A stretch of 64,000 nt of DNA from an uncultured Cytophagales bacterium (GTDB lineage: Bacteria; Bacteroidota; Bacteroidia; Cytophagales; Thermonemataceae), in NCBI GenBank assembly GCA_937911505.1, contig CALEMF010000014.1, forward strand, positions 1 through 64,000, read 5' to 3'. Shown one piece after another: positions 53,380-62,906 of the stretch. The notes under the pieces were generated by a model, which saw only the letters and a list, made by a program, of their open reading frames with translations, did not search any database and was not told the origin of the DNA. The stretch's first letter is position 1. Each line of letters opens with the position of its first letter. The translations under genes were made by a program, and so were the position numbers.

Positions 53380-54240
53380 CTATAGCGCCTTCAAGCTCAT
53401 ATCTAAACTCTTGAAAGAATGGGTAAGCGCACCCACTGAAATATAATCTACACCCGTTTCTGCTACTTCCTTGATGGTTTCGGCTGTAATTCCGCCTGAC
53501 GCTTCTGTTTTTGCTTGGTCACCTATTAGCGTTACCGCTTCTTTCATTAAAGCGGGCGACATATTATCGAGCATAATGACCTGTACGCCCCCTACCGCCA
53601 ATACTTCTTCTACCTCTGCCAAGGTACGGGTTTCCACTTCAATCTCTAGTTTTTTTCCAGTGTTGGCCAAGTATTGATGAGTCGCCTTAACAGCTTTTGT
53701 AATACCTCCAGCAAAGTCGATATGGTTATCTTTCAGCATAATCATATCGTAGAGCGCGAAGCGATGATTTTTCCCACCCCCAATGGCAACCGCCCATTTT
53801 TCTAGTATACGAAAGTTGGGCGTCGTTTTACGGGTATCTAATAGCCGTGCTTTTGTATGACTAATCAACTGCTTGAGATGATGCGTCTTTGTAGCAATAC
53901 CACTCATACGTTGCATGCAATTTAGTACGAGTCGTTCTGCTTTTAAAATAGAATGCACCTTTCCAGCTACCTGAAAGCCAATTTCTCCTGGCTTTACGGC
54001 TGTGCCATCTGTTATATGAGTTTCTAAGGTAAGTGCTGGATCAATTTTTTTGAAAATCATCGCTGCTAAGGCAACTCCCGCCAAGATGCCTTCATCTTTA
54101 ATAATCAGTTGCGCTTTGCTTTGTACTTCAGCAGGAATAGAGGCTAGTGAAGAATGATCTCCTTCTCCTATGTCTTCTAGGATCGCTTGGTCGATTAGAT
54201 GCTGAAGGGCTTCTTCTTTTAAATAGGGTAAGTTTTCCAT
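53380..54240 (-). CDS. nadC: Nicotinate-nucleotide pyrophosphorylase (carboxylating)
   Basis: 286 residues from the ATG at 54240, which gives the family's normal length; a longer frame to 54306 adds 22 poorly fitting residues. Conserved blocks are AILEDIGEGDHSSLASIP, LNCMQRMSGIATKTHHL, RLLDTRKTTPNFRILEKWAV, GGKNHRFALYDMIMLKDNHI, IEVETRTLAEVEEVL, VIMLDNMSP and TEASGGITAETI. It makes nicotinate mononucleotide from quinolinate in NAD synthesis. nadA and nadB are not nearby. Confidence 0.95.
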   Translation of the reverse strand: MENLPYLKEEALQHLIDQAILEDIGEGDHSSLASIPAEVQSKAQLIIKDEGILAGVALAAMIFKKIDPALTLETHITDGTAVKPGEIGFQVAGKVHSILKAERLVLNCMQRMSGIATKTHHLKQLISHTKARLLDTRKTTPNFRILEKWAVAIGGGKNHRFALYDMIMLKDNHIDFAGGITKAVKATHQYLANTGKKLEIEVETRTLAEVEEVLAVGGVQVIMLDNMSPALMKEAVTLIGDQAKTEASGGITAETIKEVAETGVDYISVGALTHSFKSLDMSLKAL

Positions 54241-54435
54241 GCAGGCAAAAATAGTGGGCAAATAGCATATTTCAAACGGACGATTCGTTAATATCGTTTC
54301 GATCATTTTTCTAAGAGAAAAAACTCAGATAATTATTGTGCTAGGTGGTTGAATCCGAGTATTCGTCTTTGTATTTTCAAGACCTCGTTCTTAAGAGCGC
54401 TTTCTGTTTGATTATTTGCCTGAACCACCAAAGTT

Positions 54436-55740
54436 ATGACACAAACCTTTCAAAAGAATCAGCCCAAAGTAGTTAACGCTTGGGCCATGTACGATTGGGC
54501 CAACTCCGTTTTTTCGCTTGTAATTGTTTCTTCTGTTTTTCCTGCTTACTACCAAGGTGTTATTCAAGATACCAACAATGGAAGTGACCTTGTTACTTTC
54601 CTTGGCTTTACATTAAAGTCGGGTGTTTTATTTGAATATACCATTTCTGCCTCCTTTCTGATTATTGCTCTGCTTAGTCCTATGCTCACGGCTGTAGCCG
54701 ACTATGGTGGGCGTAAGAAGACGTTCATGCAGTTTTTCTGTATTTTAGGGGCATTAGGCTGTGGTAGTTTATTTTTCTTTGATAGTGTACAAGACTTACC
54801 AATCGGCATTATAGGCTTTATGGCTGGGCTTATTGGTTTTGCAGGAAGTATTGTTTTCAATAACTCTTATTTACCTGATATTGTAACCGAAGACCAATTT
54901 GATCGTGTAAGTGCTAAAGGTTTTTCATTAGGGTATATAGGAAGTGTTTTACTATTGATTGTAAGTTTAGCCCTTATTTTAAAAGGAGAAGCATTCGGTA
55001 TTAGCGGAGGCTTGGCTTCCCGCATTGTTTTTTTGGTAACAGGTGTATGGTGGGTAGGTTTTGCCCAGTACAGTTTTGCCTATATGCCTCGTAATGTCTA
55101 TCAGCGAAAGGCAGCCGGGAATTGGCTGCTCAATGGCTTCCAAGAATTAGGGAAAGTATGGGAACAGGTAAAAGGACGGCCTCTGCTTAAAAAGTTTTTG
55201 ATTGCTTATTTTTTCTTCAATATGGGGGTACAAACCGTCATTTATGTAGCAGCTTTATTTGGTGAAGAAGAATTAAATCTTGATACAACTAAACTTATTC
55301 TCACAATATTAGTCATACAATTAGTAGCTATTGTAGGAGCGTGGGGTTTTTCAAGGTTATCGAAGCGCTATGGGAATATCAAGGCGTTGGTGGTAGCAGT
55401 AGTAATTTGGATAGGCATTTGTATAGGTGCTTACTTTACTTACACAGAAACGATGTTTTACATCTTGGCTGCAGTAGTAGGTTCGGTGCTAGGTGGTATT
55501 CAATCGCTATCGCGGGCTACTTACGCTAAGTTGATGCCTGATGAGACACCTGATACAGCTTCATTTTTTAGTTTCTATGATGTCACAGAGAAAGTATCTA
55601 TTGTATTGGGTACGTTGGTATACGGCATCTTGCATCAACAATATTCGATGCGTATAAGTATCCTTGCTCTGATGGTTTTCTTCATCATAGGCTTACTATT
55701 TTTGGTTCGTATTCCTTCTAAAAATACTTATGAAGATTGA
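54436..55740 (+). CDS. UMF1-family MFS transporter (Atg22-like)
   Basis: 434 residues with about twelve membrane helices. The opening VNAWAMYDWANSVFSLVIVS is a signature of the UMF1/Atg22 family. LTAVADYGGRKKTFMQFFCI is the cytoplasmic loop, and YIGSVLLLIVSLALIL and GGIQSLSRATYAKLMPDETP are also typical. Yeast Atg22 exports amino acids from the vacuole; bacterial substrates are unknown. It overlaps the next gene by 11 bp, so translation is probably coupled. Confidence 0.88.
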   Translation: MTQTFQKNQPKVVNAWAMYDWANSVFSLVIVSSVFPAYYQGVIQDTNNGSDLVTFLGFTLKSGVLFEYTISASFLIIALLSPMLTAVADYGGRKKTFMQFFCILGALGCGSLFFFDSVQDLPIGIIGFMAGLIGFAGSIVFNNSYLPDIVTEDQFDRVSAKGFSLGYIGSVLLLIVSLALILKGEAFGISGGLASRIVFLVTGVWWVGFAQYSFAYMPRNVYQRKAAGNWLLNGFQELGKVWEQVKGRPLLKKFLIAYFFFNMGVQTVIYVAALFGEEELNLDTTKLILTILVIQLVAIVGAWGFSRLSKRYGNIKALVVAVVIWIGICIGAYFTYTETMFYILAAVVGSVLGGIQSLSRATYAKLMPDETPDTASFFSFYDVTEKVSIVLGTLVYGILHQQYSMRISILALMVFFIIGLLFLVRIPSKNTYED

Positions 55741-56782
55741 TTTCATACGTACACGTACATTCTTTCTTACACTTCTCTTAAGTGTAAGTAGCCACTTTAT
55801 TACTTGTGTTTCGTGGGCGCAAGAAAAACATCCACACGATACTACCTATGTACAAGCTTTTGAGGATAGGCTTTTGATTGCACCTTTTGTCTCCACGCGC
55901 GACTTTGACGTCTATATGAAGCCTGCTGGCCAAGAAGAGGACCTAGTTCAGTTTCATCCCAACGTATCGAATGTATTTGGTTTCCAAACGGTTTATAAGA
56001 CACTAGCACTGAAAGTAGGTTTTCGGCTTCCCATAGAAGATTTTGAAAGCAGAAACTATGGTAATACGCGCTACTTCGATCTCAATATTAATATTGTAAA
56101 GCCTAAATTCTTAATAGAAGGGACGATCAAAGACTATAGAGGTATGGTAGACCTTAAGTCTAGCGAATACGCACCTCCTAAGGAATATTATATTAGGAGT
56201 GATTTACGTGCCAACTATCTGTTTTTGAATTACATTCATATATTTAACAACAAAGAGTTTTCTTACCGTTCTGCTTTTCTATTTAGAGAGAAACAGCTTA
56301 AGAGCGCGGGCTCCTTTTTGGCAATGGCGAGTATTTCTCGCTTTGCGATGTCGGCTGATTCTGCTTTTCTGCCCGTAGAACGCAAAGAAAACTTTGAGCA
56401 AATCGCTTCTTTAGAAGAGTTCAATGCACCTGCTATTGGCTTAGGGGGTGGTTATGGACAAACCTTTGTTTTAGGTGATTTTTTCATCGGCCTGTCAGGT
56501 ATATTGGCTATAGAGTTTAAAAATATGACGTACCAGCTTGCTGCTACTAATGAATCTTTAAGAGACCCGCAGTCGTCGCTCTTTATGGATTTCAGACTCT
56601 CATTAGGTTATCATCAGCCACGCTGGGTGATAGGCATTGTTGGGCAATCAGACACTAATTTTTTCAGGATTAGCACTGTGGATGGGCGTACTATCTACAC
56701 TGATTTTAGTCTATATGTGGGCTGGCGTATGCGTCCTCCTAAATTCTTAAAAAAAGTAGAAAAGGTCAATCCTTTCAGGTAG
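55730..56782 (+). CDS. DUF4421 outer membrane beta-barrel protein
   Basis: 350 residues with a signal peptide ending at VSWAQE. The body alternates hydrophobic strands, with the DUF4421-like VSTRDFDVYMKPAGQEEDLV, YKTLALKVGFRLPIEDF, YFDLNINIVKPKFLIEG and late GGGYGQTFVLGDFFIGL. DUF4421 proteins are barrel-like and of unknown role in Bacteroidota. It overlaps the UMF1 gene by 11 bp. It is convergent with the cyclophilin gene, only 5 bp apart. Confidence 0.8.
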   Translation: MKIDFIRTRTFFLTLLLSVSSHFITCVSWAQEKHPHDTTYVQAFEDRLLIAPFVSTRDFDVYMKPAGQEEDLVQFHPNVSNVFGFQTVYKTLALKVGFRLPIEDFESRNYGNTRYFDLNINIVKPKFLIEGTIKDYRGMVDLKSSEYAPPKEYYIRSDLRANYLFLNYIHIFNNKEFSYRSAFLFREKQLKSAGSFLAMASISRFAMSADSAFLPVERKENFEQIASLEEFNAPAIGLGGGYGQTFVLGDFFIGLSGILAIEFKNMTYQLAATNESLRDPQSSLFMDFRLSLGYHQPRWVIGIVGQSDTNFFRISTVDGRTIYTDFSLYVGWRMRPPKFLKKVEKVNPFR

Positions 56783-56787
56783 TGTAA

Positions 56788-57513
56788 TTACTCGTCTAGT
56801 GCCTCGTAAGTGTAATCGTAAAGCTTTTCTATTTTCTTCTTACTGAGTACCTCTACGCTCATTTCCATTTTTATATCTTCAACGGGACGATCATTTTCCC
56901 CAGTTTCTGTAGCAGCAATTTTTTCTACAACATCCATTCCTTTAATCACTTCTCCAAAGACTGTATAACTTTGGTCGAGGTGAGGCGTACCGCCTATGGT
57001 TTTGTAAATATTTCTTTGCTCTTCTGTGTAGGTGATATTATTTTGTTTAGCGAGTGTTTTAAGGGCTTCTTCGTCAAAGGTTTTTCCCTCTACAATATAA
57101 AACTGGCAGGGACTGGAAGCTTTCTGAGGGTTATTGTCGCGTGCTGCTGCCAATACTCCTTTCTTATGAAAAAGTCCCTTGTTAAACTCAGCAGGGATAT
57201 ACTCCCCACAGCTTCCATCTCCAAGAAAATCTTCAGGCTTGGCAGTGAGCGAGTTAGGATCGCCCCCTTGTATCATAAAGTCATCTATTACTCTATGAAA
57301 GAGCAAACCATTGTAGAAATCATCGTTGACGAGATTGATAAAGTTAGCGCGATGTTTAGGGGTTTCTCTGTACAAAAGAAGTTCTATATCGCCATAGTTA
57401 GTAGAAATCGTCACTACATAGTCTTTTTTCTTAGAAAGTTGCTTTCCTCCTTGCGCCATAGAGAAGTGCGTAATGAAGAAGCAAAGACCGATCACTTTTA
57501 TAAAAATTTTCAT
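56788..57513 (-). CDS. Exported cyclophilin-type peptidyl-prolyl isomerase
   Basis: 241 residues from the Met at 57513; one more at 57519 is possible. The signal peptide ends near FSMAQG. The cyclophilin core shows TNYGDIELLLYRETPKHRAN, YNGLLFHRVIDDFMIQGGDP and YTVFGEVIKGMDVVEKIA. An insert around residues 145-165 (ALKTLAKQNNITYTEEQRN) separates core strands, as in other Bacteroidota homologues. It probably helps fold exported proteins. Confidence 0.9.
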   Translation of the reverse strand: MKIFIKVIGLCFFITHFSMAQGGKQLSKKKDYVVTISTNYGDIELLLYRETPKHRANFINLVNDDFYNGLLFHRVIDDFMIQGGDPNSLTAKPEDFLGDGSCGEYIPAEFNKGLFHKKGVLAAARDNNPQKASSPCQFYIVEGKTFDEEALKTLAKQNNITYTEEQRNIYKTIGGTPHLDQSYTVFGEVIKGMDVVEKIAATETGENDRPVEDIKMEMSVEVLSKKKIEKLYDYTYEALDE

Positions 57514-57598
57514 GAGCATGCAAATGTTAAAGGCATCAATAAGTAGTTACTCAATTACTGAAGTAATACACTTGCGAAGTTAGAATTTTTTTGAGTAA

Positions 57599-58282
57599 TC
57601 ACCGCTTTATTTGTGTAAATACTAGATGTTTTAAGTAATCAAATATAGGGGTGTAGTCTTCTCCATTAAGTTCGATGTTGGTAAGCGATGGGAGGTGCTG
57701 CGCAAAATACACCTGTTGATGAGCTGACTCAAGTACAGTACTTATAAGTGTATGCGGATAGGGGTAGTCAGGGTTGATCTCCTGAATGATATTGGCGATG
57801 CGCTTGCACAAAGACTTATAGCTTTTGAAGAAACCTTCTGCATTATCTTCATCTACTTCTTTAGTGTAGTAAGACTTAGAGGACTCCGAAAGAACAATAC
57901 GGTGTAGGGCATTTTTATCAATGTGCTCAAAATCTGTATGGTCTCTAGAGGTCTCACTGACAATCCTGATGGCAATAAGCAGGCGCTTCTCTTTGTCTTC
58001 TACGTTATTAGTTTGGTAGTCGATCTGGTATTGTAGCCAGCTCCAGTACCAATTAACCAAATAGACCAAAAGCTTGTGCTTGTTCTCGAAATAGCGATAG
58101 ACCGAAGCTTCTGTAGAACCAATACGTTCTGCTAACTTTTTAAAGGTAAACTTCTCAAAGCCGATTTCATCTATGAGCTTTACACTATGATCAATTATTT
58201 TTTTTCCTAGTTCAGTCTGTTCAGGGTCTCTTAGATATATTTTTTCGTTAATGTTAAGCTTAATAGTAGCAATGTTTGCCAT
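57599..58282 (-). CDS. TetR-family regulator
   Basis: 227 residues. An N-terminal extension of ~25 residues precedes the helix-turn-helix IGFEKFTFKKLAERIGSTEA and SVYRYFENKHKLLVYLVNWY. The C-terminal helical domain is aromatic-rich, with WSWLQYQIDYQ. Target unknown. The 246 bp between it and the Fur-type gene contain the divergent promoters; I see no gene there that I can support. Confidence 0.85.
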   Translation of the reverse strand: MANIATIKLNINEKIYLRDPEQTELGKKIIDHSVKLIDEIGFEKFTFKKLAERIGSTEASVYRYFENKHKLLVYLVNWYWSWLQYQIDYQTNNVEDKEKRLLIAIRIVSETSRDHTDFEHIDKNALHRIVLSESSKSYYTKEVDEDNAEGFFKSYKSLCKRIANIIQEINPDYPYPHTLISTVLESAHQQVYFAQHLPSLTNIELNGEDYTPIFDYLKHLVFTQIKR

Positions 58283-58479
58283 ATTATTCTAAAATGTATA
58301 ATGGTCTAATTAATAAAGATACTACTTTTACCCGAAGTAGTAAAGCTATTATGCATCATTGTATACAATCGTCTGAAAGGTTTTGTTTTAAAAAAATACT
58401 CATTTGCAGAAGTAATTTTCAAAGTATTTCAGTGTTCCTACATCCCTCATTTCCCGTGTTATCTCTTATGTAAAAAGCA

Positions 58480-58511
58480 TTGTCATAGCGTATATAATTT
58501 TCTTATCTTTG
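58480..58511 (+). promoter_or_regulatory. Promoter of the Fur-type gene
   Basis: TTG at 58480-58482 and TATCTTTG at 58504-58511 with a 21-base spacer match the Bacteroidota -33/-7 consensus. The -7 element overlaps a palindrome at 58507-58518. Confidence 0.6.
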
Positions 58512-58518
58512 TACAAAG
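58507..58518. promoter_or_regulatory. Palindrome CTTTGTACAAAG overlapping the -7 element
   Basis: A perfect 12-bp palindrome lying over the 3' half of the -7 element and the likely transcription start of the Fur-type gene. Its position is right for autoregulation. It does not resemble a canonical Fur box. Confidence 0.4.
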
Positions 58519-58528
58519 TATTCTGATT

Positions 58529-58957
58529 ATGCATATCCCTCACGAACAGATACAATATATCCTGAAATCTCATCAACTGCGTCATACCGATTGTAGAGAA
58601 GAAGTACTTGGTACTTTCTTATCTAATAGTTTCGCTTTAACCCATGCAGATATAGAGAAGAAAATAAAGGAAAGCTTCGATCGGGTTACTATCTACCGAA
58701 CGCTTAAGTCCTTTTTAGACAAGGGTATTATTCATAAGGTACTTGACGATGAAGGAACGCCTAAGTATGCCCTCTGCTCTCAAAAATGTAATAATCAAGC
58801 ACACAACCACGAACATGTACATTTCAAATGTCTTAACTGTGGACAGACCCAATGTATAGAGGAAGTAAATATTCCTAAAATTGACCTTCCTAAAGGCTTT
58901 GCTATACAAGAGGCTAACTTACTCATCCAAGGGTTTTGTAATAAATGTAATAAGTAG
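58529..58957 (+). CDS. Fur-family metal-responsive regulator
   Basis: 142 residues. The winged-helix domain is at ~1-80: KSHQLRHTDCREEVLGTFLS and DRVTIYRTLKSFLDKGIIHK, with the recognition helix in the second. The metal-binding domain has the His-rich HNHEHVHFKC and two CxxC motifs, CLNCGQ and CNKCNK, giving the structural zinc site. Whether it is a Zur, Fur or PerR cannot be decided: the HxHxxHxxC run is common to all. It is monocistronic and may regulate itself. Confidence 0.92.
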   Translation: MHIPHEQIQYILKSHQLRHTDCREEVLGTFLSNSFALTHADIEKKIKESFDRVTIYRTLKSFLDKGIIHKVLDDEGTPKYALCSQKCNNQAHNHEHVHFKCLNCGQTQCIEEVNIPKIDLPKGFAIQEANLLIQGFCNKCNK

Positions 58958-59034
58958 ATGGCCTTTAATGAGGTGCTAGTTTCTCTTCTAATACGTAAAG
59001 CTTAAAGCAGTAGAGCCATTACAGCAATAACTTC

Positions 59035-59883
59035 ATGACATACGATAGTAACCCCAAAAGTATTAAATATCACGTAAAGCAATATTTAACAAAACACCAA
59101 GATAGACTACGAGGCAAGAAAGTCGTAGATCTCCCAGCCGGTAATGGCATTACTTGCCAGTTGGTAGAAGAGCTAGGAGGTACAGCCTACGCCTTTGACC
59201 TTTTCCCAGAGTATTTCCAATACGATAAAATTACTTGCCAACAGGCGGACGTTATGCAGGGTGTTCCCTTAGCTGATGCCTTTGCGGATTTTGTTATTTG
59301 CCAAGAAGGGATAGAACATTTCACTGATCAGTACAAGGTTTTCAGAGAGTTCAATAGAATACTGAAAAAAGAAGGATCACTTATTGTCACTACACCCAAC
59401 TACTCTAACCTCAGAGCAAAACTAAGCTATTTACTAAGCGAAAGTGAGCGCTTCAATAGTATGATGGCTCCTAATGAGTTGGATTCCATTTGGATGTCTC
59501 AGCGCGCCGATCAGTCGAAGATTTATTTTGGACACATTTTTTTAATTGGTATACAAAAGCTGAGAGTGCTGGCGAAACTATGTGGTTTTAAGATCAGCCA
59601 TATTCAATTTACACGCGTAAAAACTACTTCATTACTCCTCCTCCCACTTTTTTATCCTTTTATCTACGCAAGTAACTGGATTAGCTACTGGAAAGGTATG
59701 CGTAAAAACCACACGTTTACTGAAGCTATAAAAAAAGAAACCTACCAAGAGATACGCCGTTTGAATACCGATCCGAAGATTTTAGTAGATGGTCACTTGT
59801 TTGTGGAGTTTACCAAAGAGCGCGAGCTCGATGAGGTACAACAACACTTGAAAAACCAGCACCAAGGCTTTGGAATTACTTAA
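59035..59883 (+). CDS. Class I SAM-dependent methyltransferase
   Basis: 282 residues. Motif I reads KVVDLPAGNGITCQLVEELG, a slightly unusual version of the glycine loop. Post-I is AYAFDLFPEYF, and motif II/III are FADFVICQEGIEHFTDQ and RILKKEGSLIVTTPNYSN, as in methyltransferase-11/23 type enzymes. The end has an amphipathic membrane-associating stretch, LLLLPLFYPFIYASNWISY. It precedes lipid A/LPS-type genes on the opposite strand, so a cell-envelope substrate is plausible but unproven. Confidence 0.88.
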   Translation: MTYDSNPKSIKYHVKQYLTKHQDRLRGKKVVDLPAGNGITCQLVEELGGTAYAFDLFPEYFQYDKITCQQADVMQGVPLADAFADFVICQEGIEHFTDQYKVFREFNRILKKEGSLIVTTPNYSNLRAKLSYLLSESERFNSMMAPNELDSIWMSQRADQSKIYFGHIFLIGIQKLRVLAKLCGFKISHIQFTRVKTTSLLLLPLFYPFIYASNWISYWKGMRKNHTFTEAIKKETYQEIRRLNTDPKILVDGHLFVEFTKERELDEVQQHLKNQHQGFGIT

Positions 59884-59934
59884 CTATTTATTCAATGATT
59901 TACTAGGTTAGGCTTTCTGGCAGTTGCCCTTTCC

Positions 59935-61785
59935 TTACGTAATCGTACTATCAGTAATGCGCTGTGCCTGCGTCAGCTTAGTGTACACCCCATTTTCATT
60001 ACGTAATAGGCTTTTATGATTTCCTTCTTCAATAATGCGCCCTTGGTGAATCACCAAGATTTTATCTGCATGCTGAATGGTACTGAGTCGATGAGCAATA
60101 ACAAGGGAAGTTCTGTTTTTCATAAGCTTTACTAAAGCATCTTGTACCAACTTTTCCGATTCAGTGTCTAAAGAAGAGGTAGCTTCATCTAAAATTAAGA
60201 TGGGCGGATTCTTTAAGACTGCACGGGCAATACTAATACGTTGTTGTTGTCCACCTGATAGTTTACTTCCTCGATCACCAATATTCGTCTCGTACTGAGC
60301 GGGCAGCGCCATAATAAAGTCGTGCGCATTGGCTATCTTGGCAGCTTGTATTACTTTCTCTAGCGTTGCTTCTTCCCCAAAAGCAATATTATTAAATATC
60401 GTATCATTAAATAAGATAGACTGCTGTGTTACCACCCCCATAAGCGCCCGTACGCTTTGTACATTGTAAGCTGTGAGCGGATGGTCATCCAAGAGAATTT
60501 GCCCTTCTGTAGGATCATAAAAGCGTGGTACTAGGTCTGCTATGGTAGACTTTCCACCACCAGACGCGCCTACGAGCGCGACTGTTTCTCCTTTTTTCAA
60601 AGTAAGGTTCACTTGGTGTAGCACAGGATGTACCCCATCGTAGCTAAAACCTACTTCTTGAAAAACGATCTCTTTTTCAAAGTTGCCAATTACTTTGGCA
60701 TTGGGTTGTGAAATGATAGGATTTTTTCTATCAACTAGTTCAAAAATACGTTTGGCAGAGACAAGTCCTCTTTGGATTTGCCCAAACATATTAGAAATTT
60801 CTTTGATGGGTTGTGTAATGCGCGATAGAATGCCTATAAAGCCAAAGAATTCGGCGGCTTGTAAGCCAGAAGTATTCCCCTCGGTAAGAATAAGTGAACC
60901 ACCATAGAGCACAGTACACACAATGATTGTTACCCCCATAAATTCGGAGACAGGCGAAGAAAGCTCTCTGCGATACCCTCCTGATTTAATAGAAGCTTTG
61001 TAGCGGTTATTCTCTTGGGTAAATCTATCTTTGATATAGCCTTCTGCATTAAATGCTTTGATGATACGGATACCGCCAAAAGATTCATCCAACAGACTTA
61101 CAATATTAGCCAAAGCTTCTTGGCTTTCCTTCGATACACGGCGCAGCTTTCTCACGATAAAGGCTACCAAGCCTCCTGACAGCGGAATAAACACAATGGC
61201 AAAGAGGGTCATTTTTACAGACATCGCAAATAAGGCTATAAACGACAATATCAAGGTGAAAGGCTCTTTTAATAACCCTTTGAAAGATTGCGTAATGGAA
61301 AACTCCACTTCTGCCATATCCGTAGTAAGACGTGACATAATATTTCCTTTACGTTCTTCTGAAAAAAACTGTAAGGGAAGTTGCACTGCATTATTGAAGG
61401 CCTCTTTTCTTATGTTAGCGACCGATCGCGCCTTTAGTCGCTCTAGAATTCTTGCGTTGAGATACCTAAAGACATTTGATAGTAATACAGATGTAAAAAT
61501 CACCGCACATATAAAATAGAGCTGCCCTAGCTTTCCGTAGGCCTCAAAGCTATTGTAGGCATAGTAGTTAAAGTTAGAAACGAGGTTATCTATTGAAAAC
61601 CGAAAAGGTAACGGCGCATCAGGTACTTCGGTAGGCGTAATCTCAAAAAGCACGTTCAACGTGGGGATCAATAAAGCAATGTTTAAGATACCAAACGCAG
61701 AAGCTAAGAAGGAGGTAACAAAAAAGGGAAGCGCGAACTGCGTCACAGGCTTTGTATAAGAGAGAAGACGCCAGTAGGTTTTCAT
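59935..61785 (-). CDS. MsbA-like ABC exporter
   Basis: 616 residues: six membrane helices fused to one ATPase. Walker A is GASGGGKSTIADLVPRFYDP, the Q-loop is VTQQSILFNDTIFNN, the signature is LSGGQQQRISIARAV, Walker B is PILILDEATSSLDTESE and the H-loop VIAHRLST. It most resembles MsbA/lipid A flippases of Bacteroidota and related half-transporters, which act as homodimers. Its neighbours are glycosyltransferases of the GT9 and GT2 families, so lipid-linked sugar export is plausible. It starts 44 bp after the GT9 gene on the same strand. Confidence 0.9.
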   Translation of the reverse strand: MKTYWRLLSYTKPVTQFALPFFVTSFLASAFGILNIALLIPTLNVLFEITPTEVPDAPLPFRFSIDNLVSNFNYYAYNSFEAYGKLGQLYFICAVIFTSVLLSNVFRYLNARILERLKARSVANIRKEAFNNAVQLPLQFFSEERKGNIMSRLTTDMAEVEFSITQSFKGLLKEPFTLILSFIALFAMSVKMTLFAIVFIPLSGGLVAFIVRKLRRVSKESQEALANIVSLLDESFGGIRIIKAFNAEGYIKDRFTQENNRYKASIKSGGYRRELSSPVSEFMGVTIIVCTVLYGGSLILTEGNTSGLQAAEFFGFIGILSRITQPIKEISNMFGQIQRGLVSAKRIFELVDRKNPIISQPNAKVIGNFEKEIVFQEVGFSYDGVHPVLHQVNLTLKKGETVALVGASGGGKSTIADLVPRFYDPTEGQILLDDHPLTAYNVQSVRALMGVVTQQSILFNDTIFNNIAFGEEATLEKVIQAAKIANAHDFIMALPAQYETNIGDRGSKLSGGQQQRISIARAVLKNPPILILDEATSSLDTESEKLVQDALVKLMKNRTSLVIAHRLSTIQHADKILVIHQGRIIEEGNHKSLLRNENGVYTKLTQAQRITDSTIT

Positions 61786-61829
61786 GGTACAAGGATTGAA
61801 AATAAGGTAATATAGATGTGCAACTTACA

Positions 61830-62834
61830 TTATTTTTCCCATTTTTCTATCGTTGCCTTCACCTGCGCCACAGAAATGGCCAAAATACAGGCACAATCAC
61901 TCGACTTTCTACAGGCTTCGCAATCTTTATCTAAGCATAAATAACTGGCTTTTTTCCCTAATGGTTGCCAGCGAGCAGGATGCATAGGGCGAATGGGGGG
62001 ATAAATGCCTAAGGCGTACTTTCCTAAGGCAGCAGCAATATGAAGCGGCCCTGTACTGCAAGCCAACAAACCATCGGCTTCATTGATAAAACTTACTAAT
62101 TCCTCTAAGGTGAACTTTCCTGTAAGGTCTGTTACGTGAGGTAATTGGAAAATACTAGGTTTTTCTTGATGAATTAGTGCTTTTTCTGCGGGGGAGCCTG
62201 TAATGAAGATTTGAAAGCGATCAGGTGAGAGACTTTTGGCTAATTGCTCGTAGTTGTCTAGCCCCCATTCTCTAGCACTTCCCTTTGACTTAGGATGAAG
62301 AATTAGGTTGAATTTATCGTTCGATAAGTACGCTTTCCAGGCGGGTGCTAATGGCGCTGCCTGTAAGCCATACCAAGCGGGGAGGTCCGCTAAAGGCGCT
62401 TCTGTAGGTAGAGATAAGGGTTTAAAAAGTTTTAGATTTAGCTGCGCTTCATGCTGTGAGGAGCGCTTTCGTGAAAAGTGTACCAACTGATTACAAGTAA
62501 GCCAATGAAAAATACGATGACTGGTACCAATTCTTAAGGGTATCTTGGCTTGCTTGGCTAACTGTGCCAAGGACTTATCAGGAAAAACAAACAGGATAGC
62601 ATCTGCTTTTAACTCTTTAAGTTTTTTGGGATCAGCGAGTAAAGCTTCTCTATCTAAAAAATAATCTACATACCGGCTCCCTGTTATCAATGGTGCAGTA
62701 TAACTTTTTCCAATAAAATAAAGGGTCGCCTGTGGAAAGTGGCGTCTCAATAACCCCGCCATCGGCAACGTAAGGATGACATCCCCAAGGTTATCTGTAC
62801 GACTTAAAATAATAGTAGGTGTATCCGTTTTCAA
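61830..62834 (-). CDS. GT9-family (heptosyltransferase-like) glycosyltransferase
   Basis: 334 residues. SRTDNLGDVILTLPMAGLLR at the N-terminus and the ADP-sugar-binding HPKSKGSAREWG of the C-terminal domain mark family GT9. DGLLACSTGPLHIAAALGKYALGIYPPIRPMHPARW (given by its two ends) is the donor-site loop. A Cys-rich end, CLDKDCEACRKSSDC, is common in this family in Bacteroidota. It probably adds heptose-like sugars to the lipopolysaccharide core, working with the neighbouring GT2 and MsbA-like genes. Confidence 0.9.
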   Translation of the reverse strand: MKTDTPTIILSRTDNLGDVILTLPMAGLLRRHFPQATLYFIGKSYTAPLITGSRYVDYFLDREALLADPKKLKELKADAILFVFPDKSLAQLAKQAKIPLRIGTSHRIFHWLTCNQLVHFSRKRSSQHEAQLNLKLFKPLSLPTEAPLADLPAWYGLQAAPLAPAWKAYLSNDKFNLILHPKSKGSAREWGLDNYEQLAKSLSPDRFQIFITGSPAEKALIHQEKPSIFQLPHVTDLTGKFTLEELVSFINEADGLLACSTGPLHIAAALGKYALGIYPPIRPMHPARWQPLGKKASYLCLDKDCEACRKSSDCACILAISVAQVKATIEKWEK

Positions 62835-62906
62835 TACCTGCCAAGTTTCTTTTTTTGCAAGTTAAACGTTATTTGGGTTTCTTTACTTTATAATATCTCT
62901 TTTCTT

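Noticed and set aside
58276..58473. 65-residue frame between the TetR and Fur-type genes
   Set aside because: It overlaps the TetR start, has no recognisable pattern and occupies promoter DNA.
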